This document shows, one piece after another, positions 26,717 through 37,314 of a stretch of DNA of 64,000 nucleotides (positions are counted from its first letter, which is position 1; the number at the start of each line of letters is the position of its first letter). The notes beneath the pieces were generated by a model, which searched no databases, was not told where the DNA came from, and saw only the letters and a list, made by a program, of their open reading frames with translations. The position numbers and the translations under genes were made by a program. This stretch comes from Roseimaritima ulvae (lineage in GTDB: Bacteria; Planctomycetota; Planctomycetia; Pirellulales; Pirellulaceae). The stretch spans positions 2,418,001-2,482,000 of the forward strand of contig NZ_CP042914.1 in NCBI RefSeq assembly GCF_008065135.1, written 5' to 3'.

Positions 26717-28026
26717 GTGTAGCGGACTCCGCGATGCTGCTCTTCGAAGAACGGCGGCAACAGTGCATCGGCGCGCAACAAACCTTCGCGCGTCAGACGC
26801 ACGCCATCGTCGGTCATTTCAGCCCAACCGTCGTTGACATAATCCCGCCAGGTATCGGCCCAGCGCTGGGCGACATCGGTATCAAATTTCTTATTCAAGT
26901 AATCGAAGGATAGATAGCCGCGTTTGAGCAGCAGGATCAGTTCGCGAATCAGCAGCTGATCCTGGGTGGGCGCCAAGCCACGGCCGAGCGGTAGTTCACC
27001 GGCTTCGAGCGTTTCCTGATAGACATCCATCTCGGCGGAGTTTTGGTAGTGAACGCCGTTGGCGTGCCCAAAACTGGCGATGCCGGTGGCCAGCAGGTCG
27101 CTGCCATGCCACAGGTTGTCGCGATAAGAGAAGTTCACTTGGTTGGGATCTTTGACCATCGTGTAGGCACTCGACACGCTGTAGCCGGCCGCTTCCAGCT
27201 CGCTGAAAGCGTAATCGACCCAGGCGCGTTTGGTCGGCCAATCGGCTACCGGCGTTTCGATTTGGTTGCCCAGAATGTCTTTGCTGTAGACGGTGTTAAA
27301 CGGCAATTCCATTTGATAAATCGTCACGCTGCTGGGTGACAATTCGATGGTCTTGCGAATGTTTTCCTTCCAGTTGTCCCAGCTCTCTCCGACCATTCCG
27401 GAAATCAGGTCGATGTTGACGCTGGGAAAGTCGGCGGCGGTGATCCAGTCCCAAGCGTTGTAGACCTGCTTGCTCAGATGGGCTCGACCGTTTTCTTCGA
27501 GAATCTTGTCGTCGAAGTTTTCGATCCCCAGGCTCAGCCGAGTCACGCCCAGCTTTTCACGCAGGGTTTTGACCTTGGTTTCGCTCAGTGTGCCAGGTTC
27601 ACATTCAAACGTGACCTCTTCGGCGCCGTCCCAGGTGACGTGCTCATGCAAACGTTCGGCCAGTGTGGTCAGCTGTTTGGGGCTGAGGAAGCTGGGCGTG
27701 CCGCCACCGAAGTAAACAAAGCGAAACGGTCGTCCTCCCATAACTTCCAGCTTGCTGACCAGCGAAATTTCGGTGCACAGGGCATCGACATAGCGTTGCA
27801 CGGTGGCCGCGTTGACGTCGGTGAAAACTTTGAAGTAGCAGAACTTGCAACGTTTGCGGCAGAAGGGGATGTGCAGATACAGCCCCAGCGGCGCATCACC
27901 CTGGGGCGGGCTGTGCAGCGCCTCGCGGACGGCGGGCAATTCGTCGCGACTCCACTGAGAATACGGCGGATAGTTCGAAATGAAATAACTACCCACTTCC
28001 GTTTTTTTGTCGTCCGCGGTGCTCAT
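26713..28026 (-). CDS. HemN/HemW-like radical SAM enzyme
   Basis: 437 residues. GLYLHIPFCRKRCKFCYF gives the radical SAM cluster C56-x3-C60-x2-C63 with the HemN-type 'YxHIPFC' lead. VYFGGGTPSFLSPKQL, FECEPGTLSETKV, LGVTRLSLGIENFDDKIL and NIDLISGMVGE are further HemN-family motifs. The usual HemW 'GVQSF' reads GIENF, and the C-terminal domain (LLIRELILLLKRGYLSFDYL) is family-like. Whether it is a true coproporphyrinogen dehydrogenase or another radical SAM reaction is open. It starts a three-gene set with overlapping ends (GcvH-like, mqnB). Confidence 0.88.
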   Translation of the reverse strand: MSTADDKKTEVGSYFISNYPPYSQWSRDELPAVREALHSPPQGDAPLGLYLHIPFCRKRCKFCYFKVFTDVNAATVQRYVDALCTEISLVSKLEVMGGRPFRFVYFGGGTPSFLSPKQLTTLAERLHEHVTWDGAEEVTFECEPGTLSETKVKTLREKLGVTRLSLGIENFDDKILEENGRAHLSKQVYNAWDWITAADFPSVNIDLISGMVGESWDNWKENIRKTIELSPSSVTIYQMELPFNTVYSKDILGNQIETPVADWPTKRAWVDYAFSELEAAGYSVSSAYTMVKDPNQVNFSYRDNLWHGSDLLATGIASFGHANGVHYQNSAEMDVYQETLEAGELPLGRGLAPTQDQLLIRELILLLKRGYLSFDYLNKKFDTDVAQRWADTWRDYVNDGWAEMTDDGVRLTREGLLRADALLPPFFEEQHRGVRYT

Positions 28027-28082
28027 ACATTCGGTCCGTTGAGGAAGCTTGAAGTTGGAGATTTTAGATTTTAGATTTCAGA

Positions 28083-29219
28083 TTATTTCGCAGCCGGTCC
28101 CAGGGCGATCACCAGGCCATCGTCATTGGCGATGATCAGTTGCTGGCCGGCGATCACCGGCGGAGCGAGGAAGGAGCCACGGAATTCTTGTTCGCTGCGA
28201 AGCGTCCCGTCGGCCAAGGCGAAGCGGTACAGCCGCCCGTCGGTGGCGGCCACCCAGGCATCGTCGCCGGCGATCACCGGGTCGGCTTCGGCAAAGCGGC
28301 GAAGGGGTTTTGACCATAGTGGTTTGCCGGTTTTGGGATCCAGAGCGGTGACGCTGCGAAACTGGCTGGTCACGACGATGGCCTGTTCGCTAGCCGCCGG
28401 GCTGCTGCGGTATTCCTGATTGCGGTCCGGATCGGCATATTCCCACAGCGGCTTGTTGGCTTGCCAATCGAAGGCCATCACCAGTCCCCCATGGGTGGTC
28501 AGGAAGGCGTGGCGGCCCAGGACGGCGGGGGTGCTGAGCGTGGGGCCGCCCAGGGGCAGCGGATCCGCGATGGCTTTGCCGGTTTTCAGGTTCACGCTGT
28601 GAAGCTGCCCATCGCAGCCGCCCAGGAAGGTCCGCGAGCCGGCGATCGTGGGGCTGCATTGGATTTGGTCGGTGGTTTCGTAAGTCCAGACTTCGCTGCC
28701 ATCGGCCAAGTTGCGGCAGTACAGCTTACCATCCTGCGAGGGGATCAGCACTTTGTCGTCAAAGCAGGCCAGCCCGGCATTGATTTCGCCATCGGTTTGA
28801 AAAGTCCAACGCGACTGGCCATTGGCGATATCCAGAGCATAGACCTTTCCGTTATAGTCTCCGATTAACAGCGTATCGCCTTCGATGGCGGGCGGGGCCA
28901 GGAAGCCGGCATCGGTCTTGGTGGTCCAACGTTTCTGTCCGTCGCTGGCATCGAGTGCATGGATCGTGCCCTCCACATCGGCTACGTAGACAATCCCGGC
29001 GACCACGACCGGTGTCGATTCGATGGCTTCGCCGGCTTTGTATCGCCACTGCTCAACCAGTTGTCGGGGCAGGGTTTGGGGGACTGCCCCGGTGCCTTGC
29101 GGGTTGGCGCGGGCGGTCGGCCAGTCGTTGTCCTGGCCGCGAGCGACGTCGGTCGGGGCCCAGAGCATGCTGATGGCGAGTAAACTGCCTACAAGCAGCT
29201 GGAATTGGCGTGTTTTCAT
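28083..29219 (-). CDS. Secreted PQQ-like beta-propeller protein
   Basis: 378 residues from ATG 29219 (another ATG is two codons upstream). Signal peptide MKTRQFQLLVGSLLAISMLWAPTDVARGQ. The mature part is a chain of PQQ/BamB-like blades: VVVAGIVYVADVEGTIHALDASDGQKRW, LLIGDYNGKVYALDIANGQSRW, VLIPSQDGKLYCRNLADGSEVW, TFLGGCDGQLHSVNLKTGKA, all with the 'G.vyalda.tG...W' repeat. DWPTARANPQGTGAV near the N-terminus is the usual opening ('W..wrG...G'). Role: periplasmic scaffold or outer-surface binding; no dehydrogenase motif. Confidence 0.88.
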   Translation of the reverse strand: MKTRQFQLLVGSLLAISMLWAPTDVARGQDNDWPTARANPQGTGAVPQTLPRQLVEQWRYKAGEAIESTPVVVAGIVYVADVEGTIHALDASDGQKRWTTKTDAGFLAPPAIEGDTLLIGDYNGKVYALDIANGQSRWTFQTDGEINAGLACFDDKVLIPSQDGKLYCRNLADGSEVWTYETTDQIQCSPTIAGSRTFLGGCDGQLHSVNLKTGKAIADPLPLGGPTLSTPAVLGRHAFLTTHGGLVMAFDWQANKPLWEYADPDRNQEYRSSPAASEQAIVVTSQFRSVTALDPKTGKPLWSKPLRRFAEADPVIAGDDAWVAATDGRLYRFALADGTLRSEQEFRGSFLAPPVIAGQQLIIANDDGLVIALGPAAK

Positions 29220-29419
29220 AGTCATGAGGTCTAGTATAGAGCGTCGAACCAGCTGCGTCTTTTTTGCCCTTCCGGTTTCTTCTCGTCGGCTCCCCCCGCA
29301 CACCCCCTTGGTGGGCGGACCGCTTTCGACTAGCAATGGGAAGCGAATCACATTTTTCGATTTTCTTAATTCTGTCGTTATTATTCCCATCCCCTGATCC
29401 TTAATACCCCGTCTCAGGA

Positions 29420-30919
29420 ATGATTTGCGTTAGCATTGGGCGAACTCGCCATAAACAGACAATTGCCGAACACCAGCACCTTGCCGACTCGGGCGTGCAA
29501 TTAGTGGAGTTGCGGCTGGATTATATCGGCCGGGCGGTCGATTTGAGGCGGTTGCTGGACAAGCGTCCGTGCCCGGTGGTGATCACCGCTCGCCGTCGCG
29601 AAGACGGGGGGCGTTGGTCGCGGAGCGAAGACGAACGCCTGATGTTGCTGCGCAGCGCCATCGCCAGCGGGGTCGATTATGTGGACATCGAAGCCGACAT
29701 CGCGGCGGAGATCCCCCGCTATGGCAGTACCAAACGCATCATCAGCTTCCACGATTTTGAACAAACGCCCGACAATCTGGAAGACCTGCACGCCGCCATG
29801 GCGGCCGAAGATGCCGACATTGTCAAAATCGCCACGATGGCCAATTCGTTTGAAGACAACCTGCGGATGTTCGAGCTGCTGCAGAAAGCCAGCGTGCCGA
29901 CGATCGGACTGTGCATGGGCGAAATCGGCATGATCAGCCGGATTCTGGCCTGCCGCATGGGGGCTCCGTTTACCTATGCCACCTTCAGCTCCGAACGCAC
30001 CATGGCCCCGGGCCAGTTGAATTGGCGGCAGATGAAAGAACTGTATCGCAGCGATGCGATCACCGACAAAACCGAACTGTTCGGCGTCGTGGCCGATCCG
30101 GTCGCGCACAGCCACAGCCCGCTGATCCACAACAAAGCGTTCATCGCCGACGGACGCGACAGCTGTTACCTGCCGTTGCGCGTGCCCTCCGATGAACTGG
30201 AACGTTTCGTGCAATGCTGCCCCGCGCTGGGAATCCGTGGCGTCAGCGTGACGATTCCCCACAAAGAACACGCCTTGGATCTGTGTGATCAAGCCGAATC
30301 GGCGGCCAGCGGCATCGGCGCGATCAACACCGTGATTTTCGACGAAGGCTCCCGCTTGGGGTACAACACCGACTATCGGGCCGCCATGGACTGTATCTCG
30401 GCGAAGATTCCGTTGGGAGCGGACAACGATAAACCCTACAAAGACCTGGAAGTGCTGATCCTGGGAGCCGGCGGGGTGTCTCGCGCCATCGCTTGGGGAC
30501 TGCACAACCGTGGCGCCCGCGTCACGATTGCCAGCCGCACCATGGCTCGCAGCGAAGACCTGGCCTCCGAATTGAGCGTGCGAGCGGTGGAATGGGAGGA
30601 ACGTCACGACGTCAAAGCCCAGTTGTTGGTCAATGGCACCCCGGTCGGCATGCACCCCCATGTCGACGACTGCCCCTACGATTTCGAAGCCCAAGCCATC
30701 GATGACTCGATGATCGTGTTTGACACGGTGTACAATCCAGAACAGACCCTGCTGATCAAACATGCGCGGCGGTTCGGATGTCGCACGATTACCGGAGTGG
30801 ACATGTTTGTGCGTCAAGCCTGTTATCAATACAAGTTGTTCACCGGAAATGAACCTCAACCGGAGTTGATGCGTCAGGCCATCAAAGAAGCTACTAGCCC
30901 GGTGCGAATAAATCGATGA
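29420..30919 (+). CDS. aroDE: Bifunctional 3-dehydroquinate dehydratase / shikimate dehydrogenase
   Basis: 499 residues, a fusion. Residues 1-215 are type I dehydroquinase: VELRLDYI, ISFHDFE (His111), IVKIATMA (Schiff-base Lys136), PFTYATFS. Residues about 220-490 are shikimate dehydrogenase: FGVVADPVAHSHSPLIHNKAF (substrate Ser pair), VSVTIPHKEHA (Lys282), GAINTV, GYNTDYR (Asp318), NADP loop GAGGVSRAIA (about 349-358) and ASRT. It carries out steps 3 and 4 of the shikimate pathway. The fusion is known from plants and some bacteria, including planctomycetes. The stop overlaps the start of the GNAT gene. Confidence 0.95.
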   Translation: MICVSIGRTRHKQTIAEHQHLADSGVQLVELRLDYIGRAVDLRRLLDKRPCPVVITARRREDGGRWSRSEDERLMLLRSAIASGVDYVDIEADIAAEIPRYGSTKRIISFHDFEQTPDNLEDLHAAMAAEDADIVKIATMANSFEDNLRMFELLQKASVPTIGLCMGEIGMISRILACRMGAPFTYATFSSERTMAPGQLNWRQMKELYRSDAITDKTELFGVVADPVAHSHSPLIHNKAFIADGRDSCYLPLRVPSDELERFVQCCPALGIRGVSVTIPHKEHALDLCDQAESAASGIGAINTVIFDEGSRLGYNTDYRAAMDCISAKIPLGADNDKPYKDLEVLILGAGGVSRAIAWGLHNRGARVTIASRTMARSEDLASELSVRAVEWEERHDVKAQLLVNGTPVGMHPHVDDCPYDFEAQAIDDSMIVFDTVYNPEQTLLIKHARRFGCRTITGVDMFVRQACYQYKLFTGNEPQPELMRQAIKEATSPVRINR

Positions 30920-31383
30920 ACGACCCTCACGGCCCGCCGACAACCGGCTTGGACATGCCGTTGTATCGCGAAGCGACTCGCCAAGACGCCGACCAAATCG
31001 CGGCGTTAATGGAGCCCGACGTACGAGCTCGAAAGCTGCTGCGACGTACGCCCGAAGAGATCGCGGAATTGACCAAACACGGTTTTGTTGCCCAGCGGGG
31101 GGAGACACTGATCGGATTCTGCGCGGTCGAAATCTACAGCCGCAAGATGGCGGAGATTCAGTGCCTGGTGGTCGACGCCAATTGTCGCGCTCAAGGCATC
31201 GGCCGCTGCTTGGTGCGGATGAGCGTCGAACGGGCTCGCGATTTGGGAGTGATGGAAGTCATGGCGATCTCCTCGTCGGAGGACTTTCTGCGAGGCTGCG
31301 GTTTTGATTACTCCCTGCCCGATCAAAAACGCGCCATGTTCTGCCAGCTGCGTCCCCGCCACGATCCCGCTGACGACGAATAG
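30916..31383 (+). CDS. GNAT-family N-acetyltransferase
   Basis: 155 residues. ATGA overlap with aroDE. IAALMEPDVRARKLLRRTPEEIAEL, GFVAQRGETLIGFCAVEIYSRKMAEIQCLVVDANCRAQGIGRCLVRMSVERAR is the GNAT core with the acetyl-CoA loop RAQGIGRCL (Q/R-x-x-G-x-G/A). The overall look is of the ArgA-like short N-acetylglutamate synthase group (IR.A...D...I..Li......L..R....i...i..F.V.e....l.G...L), which hints at arginine synthesis, but the substrate is not decided by sequence alone. Confidence 0.88.
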   Translation: MNDPHGPPTTGLDMPLYREATRQDADQIAALMEPDVRARKLLRRTPEEIAELTKHGFVAQRGETLIGFCAVEIYSRKMAEIQCLVVDANCRAQGIGRCLVRMSVERARDLGVMEVMAISSSEDFLRGCGFDYSLPDQKRAMFCQLRPRHDPADDE

Positions 31384-31402
31384 CACACACGGGAGAGATA
31401 CC

Positions 31403-32176
31403 ATGCCACGCCTGACGAACGGTTTCATGTTGGCCGGCCTGTTGCTGTGGGCCGGCTGCGGCAGAAACCAGCGTGAGGATCTGTCTTACGATTACAACGT
31501 TCTGCAAACCTGGACGCTGAACGATAACGAAGGCATGGGAGGAATCGAAATTGTGCAATTCGAATCCGTCGCGTATCTGCCCGAAGAAACCACGGAGCTG
31601 CGGCGCCTGATCGTTTCAGAGAACGTTGCCGATGGACGCGCGACGCTGGAGATCAGCACCGGCACCGGTATGTTGGCGATGCTGTGTGAATTGCACGGCG
31701 CCACCAGCGTGCTAGCCACCGATCGAAATCCTGCCGCGGTGGCCTGCGCCCGATACAACGCCGCCAAAGAGCGACTCGATGAACAGCTGGAAGTACGACA
31801 AGCCGACGCGGCGCCGGCCAACGCCTACGCGGCGATCAAGGATGACGAAAAATTTGATTTGATCATCGCCCATCCTCCCTCGGCCGATCAGCCGGTAGAA
31901 GCACCCGCCGACTACGCCTTTAACGATCCTCAGTACCAACTGTTGCAATCGTTGCTCGACGGACTGCCGCAACACCTTAACCCCGCCGGTCGCTGCCTGC
32001 TGTCGTATCGCCATCGCGAGGCTTTAGAAAAGATCAAGCAGATCGCCACCGAGCGGGGTTGGTCATTTAACGTGCTGGACGAGCGCAAGCTCGAGGACTT
32101 GCCAGACGAGTTCCTACGCGGCGTGGTCGTGGAGATCAAACTGCCGATCACTAAAGTGGATCCCTCGGGACGTTAA
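31403..32176 (+). CDS. Class I methyltransferase-like protein with lipoprotein signal
   Basis: 257 residues from ATG 31403 after GGGAGAGA. N-terminus MPRLTNGFMLAGLLLWAGCGRN is a lipoprotein signal with lipobox WAGC. The mature part is a SAM-methyltransferase-like fold: ATLEISTGTGMLAMLCELHGATSVLATDRNPAAVACARYNA (motif I and acidic loop) and DLIIAHPPSADQP in place of the NPPY/DPPY motif of PrmA/HemK/RsmC-type enzymes. An exported SAM enzyme would lack substrate outside the cytoplasm, so either the signal is not used, or the fold has another role. It follows the GNAT gene by 19 nt. Confidence 0.8.
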   Translation: MPRLTNGFMLAGLLLWAGCGRNQREDLSYDYNVLQTWTLNDNEGMGGIEIVQFESVAYLPEETTELRRLIVSENVADGRATLEISTGTGMLAMLCELHGATSVLATDRNPAAVACARYNAAKERLDEQLEVRQADAAPANAYAAIKDDEKFDLIIAHPPSADQPVEAPADYAFNDPQYQLLQSLLDGLPQHLNPAGRCLLSYRHREALEKIKQIATERGWSFNVLDERKLEDLPDEFLRGVVVEIKLPITKVDPSGR

Positions 32177-32212
32177 TTGTATTGCTGCCGCATTGGACCT
32201 TGGGGCCTCTTT

Positions 32213-32331
32213 CTTCACCCTCCTTTTCAAGGAGGGTCGAGCCTTAGCGAGGGGAGGTTCTTGTGCAGCGGCGCGGTCGCCCTCTCCTCGCTGACGCTCG
32301 ACTCTCCCAGAGGGAGAGTGAAGTGAATCCG
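32213..32331 (+). repeat. 119-bp double-hairpin interspersed repeat, copy B
   Basis: Near-identical to 13060-13177 in the opposite window orientation. It starts about 37 nt after the methyltransferase-like stop codon, with ACCCTCC..GGAGGGT first and ACTCTCCC-AGA-GGGAGAGT last, so both copies have the same orientation relative to the gene they follow. Confidence 0.85.
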
Positions 32332-32354
32332 TCAATAAAACATTTCAAGTCCCG

Positions 32355-32411
32355 AGCGAACGACGACCATGCGTAGCTTTGCGTTGCGTTCGCGGAGCGA
32401 ACGACGACCTT
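32355..32411 (-). repeat. GTTCGC-TCC-GCGAAC hairpin repeat, cluster 3
   Basis: One complete hairpin (CGTTCGC-TCC-GCGAACG) at about 32387-32403 and a half copy at 32356-32370, both in minus orientation. On the minus strand the unit begins about 3 nt after the TAA of the FAD oxidoreductase gene. Confidence 0.8.
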
Positions 32412-32414
32412 GGG

Positions 32415-34691
<2,277 letters not shown>

Positions 34692-34840
34692 CGCAAACTC
34701 TCGTCGGTGGGGGCGGGGAAAAGCGGGGAAAAACAGAATGCCGTGGCGGCACGGTCTCGGTCGTTGCGCCGCCTTCACCGCTCTAGTTTACACCCTTATC
34801 GCCCAGCGACGAGCCGCGTTGCATGTTTTGAATGCTGGTT

Positions 34841-35269
34841 TTATCGCCGCCGAAGGTTGGCTTTGCCGGCCACCGCCGGTCGCCGCAGCTCCAGACGCTG
34901 ATCTTCGGCCAAGAGCTTGCGATTCTCGCGTTCGGGATCCCGCTGCGACCAAGACTCGCGAAACAGCGGTGCCCAGACTTCCCGCAGCACGCCGTCGTCA
35001 TGCCAGACACAGCGATAGCTGGTCGGATTCCAGTGCCTTACCGGCAGTTGCGTCGGGGATTTGACCAACCGCCAAGCTCGCACGTGATAACGTTTGTGGA
35101 CGTCGGACCAGTCGTAGAACACGATTTGATCAAACACATGGCGACCGGAATCGTCGATGAAATGATTTAATTCGATCAGATCAACCCGCTGCTGCACGAC
35201 CGTTTCGTCGCTTCCCGAAGCGGACATCAAGCTACCGGCAACCAATGCCAAACAAGCGAATCCGTTCAT
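34841..35269 (-). CDS. Small exported protein of unknown function
   Basis: 142 residues. Signal-like MNGFACLALVAGSLMSASG. Mature part VVQQRVDLIELNHFIDDSGRHVFDQIVFYDWSDVHKRYHVRAWRLVK looks like a compact alpha/beta fold; the C-terminal 35 residues are highly charged. No catalytic motif recognised. Supported as a gene by codon pattern and by the signal peptide; 149 bp separate it from the FAD oxidoreductase gene downstream on the same strand. Confidence 0.7.
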   Translation of the reverse strand: MNGFACLALVAGSLMSASGSDETVVQQRVDLIELNHFIDDSGRHVFDQIVFYDWSDVHKRYHVRAWRLVKSPTQLPVRHWNPTSYRCVWHDDGVLREVWAPLFRESWSQRDPERENRKLLAEDQRLELRRPAVAGKANLRRR

Positions 35270-35608
35270 CGCGGGCCTCCTGCGCGTACAAAGAGATCAT
35301 TCCATAACTCAGCGTTACAAAAATCAGCTGCAAGGAGTCAAGAGCGGTGGGGCAGTGGGAAAAGGACCAAAAGGACTGAAAGGACAATATCGCTGTCCCT
35401 TCCGTCCTTTCAGTCCCTTTGGTCCCTTCCGCCCCAACCACCGCTAGCATTGCTGGTTTGGAAAACCTGAACGTTTATCTTGATCCTGCGACCGCTGATG
35501 GCCGAAGTAGCTGTCAGATGGTGTTTGACTTCTCTTGATCTTCTCGTTGCGTAACCATCGACACGATCTTACTAAGCGATCCCCCCAAGGATGGAGGGCT
35601 TTCTGCCG
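35270..35608. other. Divergent intergenic region with large inverted repeat
   Basis: 339 bp between two divergent genes. It contains the inverted repeat at 35361-35428; the rest shows nothing I can name. Promoters for both flanking genes are expected here. Confidence 0.5.
35361..35428. repeat. Long imperfect inverted repeat
   Basis: Arms AAAGGACCAAAAGGACTGAA.. (35361-35385) and ..TTTCAGTCCCTTTGGTCCC (35404-35428) pair over about 24 bp with few mismatches, loop about 18 nt. Purine-rich on one arm. It lies between divergent promoters, so a simple terminator role for the flanking genes is unlikely. Confidence 0.75.
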
Positions 35609-36376
35609 ATGTGCAAGCCAATCCCTATCGTTTGTCTTTCGTTGTCCGCCCTAGCCGTTCAGATGGGGGTTGCCTCCGCGCAAACGTCCAACCTGCAACC
35701 GACTAACGACGGCAGCGGATTTTATTCCGACCCCGCAACCGGGAACATTTATCGTCGCGTGCAGCGGACGATCGAAAAGCCGGTCAGCGAAGTGCAGACG
35801 CAGGTTCGCCAGCGGACGATCTACCGGCCGCAGGTGGTTACGCAGATGCGTTCGCAGCATCGCACGATCTATTCGCCCACGGTGCAATACGAGTTGCAGG
35901 CTCAGTGGTACAATCGCTGGAATCCTTTTGTGCAACCATCGTTGGGCTATGCCTACGTGCCGCGAACCCGCTGGGAGGCTCGCAGCGAGACGATCCAGCA
36001 ACCGGTCACGTCGACGCAGTGGGTTGCCGAGAAGCAAACCGACGCGGTGCCGACGCAGGTCACGCGGATGCAGCGTGATTCGGTGGTGCAATATGAATTG
36101 GTGCAGGGCCGCGCCGCGCAGTCGACGGCCGACAACGCCGTAATCGCACGCTTGCAACCTTATCAGCCGACCACCCAGATCGCGGCGGCCACCGCGGCAC
36201 CGACCATCCCGGCCAGTAGTCCCGTGGGCGGCATCGCGGCGATTCGCAGCGATCCGCCGAATCGTTCGCCGGTTCAAACGGGGATGCAACCTTCGGTGTT
36301 GCAGCCGGGAATCGCGCCTCCGCCGATCAGCACGGTGAATGTGGCTCAAACGCCGATCATGACCTGGCTGCGTTAG
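35609..36376 (+). CDS. Secreted protein of unknown function, Gln/Thr/Val-rich
   Basis: 255 residues from ATG 35609, 9-10 nt after GGAGGG; an earlier ATG at 35591 precedes that ribosome site and is less likely. Signal peptide MCKPIPIVCLSLSALAVQMGVASAQ. The body has irregular repeats of TIEKPVSEVQTQVRQRTIYRPQVVTQM, RTIYSPTVQYELQAQW, TIQQPVTSTQWV type, i.e. alternating beta-prone segments with Gln and Arg, and a central W-Y-N-R-W-N-P-F. The C-terminus is Pro/Ala/Ser-rich. No known domain. Its stop codon overlaps the stop of the convergent ABC gene. Confidence 0.78.
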   Translation: MCKPIPIVCLSLSALAVQMGVASAQTSNLQPTNDGSGFYSDPATGNIYRRVQRTIEKPVSEVQTQVRQRTIYRPQVVTQMRSQHRTIYSPTVQYELQAQWYNRWNPFVQPSLGYAYVPRTRWEARSETIQQPVTSTQWVAEKQTDAVPTQVTRMQRDSVVQYELVQGRAAQSTADNAVIARLQPYQPTTQIAAATAAPTIPASSPVGGIAAIRSDPPNRSPVQTGMQPSVLQPGIAPPPISTVNVAQTPIMTWLR

Positions 36377-37299
36377 GTCACCAGCCCTTTGGTGACGGTC
36401 ATGAACACGTCTTCCAGGGTGGGGTCCTTGTCATTGAAGGACTTCATCCGCACGCCTTCGCGGATCAGTTGTTCCAGTAGGTCCGCCAGGCCGGCGTCAT
36501 CGGTTGCCAGTTCAGCGACCACGCGGGTGGGTTCGATTTCTAATCCTTGCAGCGCTTCACAGCTGCGTAGGATCGACAGCCCGGCATCTCGGTTCTCATA
36601 AAACTGAATTTCGACGATGCGGTTGCGTCGGATCTGGCGATAGACTTCGTTGATCGGTCCGTGCATTAGCAACTGGCCGCGTTCGAGGATTCCGATCGAG
36701 GTGCAGCAATCGGCCAGCTCGGTCAGGATGTGGCTGCTGATCAGGATCGTCTTGCCCATCCGCCGCAGTTCTTTCAGCAGCGCTTTGACCTCCACGCGAG
36801 CTCGCGGGTCGAGTCCGCTGGCCGGTTCGTCCAGGATCAGCACGGGCGGGTCGTGGACCAGCGTCTTGGCCAGGCACAGCCGTTGTTTCATCCCGCGTGA
36901 GAGGCCGTTGACGAAGTCGTCGCGTTTGTGCGTCAGGTCCAGCAGCTCCAGCACTTCGCCGATGATCTGTTTGCGTTGGCTGCGACCGATACGGTAGGCC
37001 ACGGCGAAGAAATCCAGGAATTCCCAGACCTTCATGCCGTCGTAGACGCCGAAGTTGTCGGGCATGTATCCAACCGCTTGGCGAACGGCAACGGGATCAG
37101 CGGTGACGCTGTGGCCGGCTACGCTGCCACCGCCCCGGGTGGGTTTTAATAAGGTTGCCAGAAACCGAATCGACGTGCTTTTGCCTGCTCCGTTGGGCCC
37201 AATGAAGCCAAACGTCTCGCCGGCTTCAATCTTCAGATCCAAGCTCTTAACCGCGGTGAAATCGCCGTAGTCTTTGCCAAAACCGTGTAGTTCAATCAT
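36373..37299 (-). CDS. ABC transporter ATP-binding protein (ABC-2 type)
   Basis: 308 residues from ATG 37299 (MIELHGFGKDYG); a GTG at 37314 would add five residues. Walker A GPNGAGKSTS, Q-loop region GYMPDN, signature LSRGMKQRL, Walker B VLILDEPASGLDPRAR, H-loop ISSHIL. The long C-terminal part (RNRIVEIQFYENRDAGLSI, DPTLEDVFMTVTKGLV) is that of the CcmA/NatA/YxlF class. Substrate unknown. It begins about at the stop of the 823-residue membrane-anchored protein; no ABC-2 permease gene is adjacent in the window. Confidence 0.93.
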   Translation of the reverse strand: MIELHGFGKDYGDFTAVKSLDLKIEAGETFGFIGPNGAGKSTSIRFLATLLKPTRGGGSVAGHSVTADPVAVRQAVGYMPDNFGVYDGMKVWEFLDFFAVAYRIGRSQRKQIIGEVLELLDLTHKRDDFVNGLSRGMKQRLCLAKTLVHDPPVLILDEPASGLDPRARVEVKALLKELRRMGKTILISSHILTELADCCTSIGILERGQLLMHGPINEVYRQIRRNRIVEIQFYENRDAGLSILRSCEALQGLEIEPTRVVAELATDDAGLADLLEQLIREGVRMKSFNDKDPTLEDVFMTVTKGLVT

Positions 37300-37314
37300 G
37301 CGCTGCGCTGGCAC

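Noticed and set aside
29501-31108. Long minus-strand frame opposite aroDE
   Set aside because: It mirrors aroDE codons; it has no start context or domain, while aroDE has all catalytic residues.
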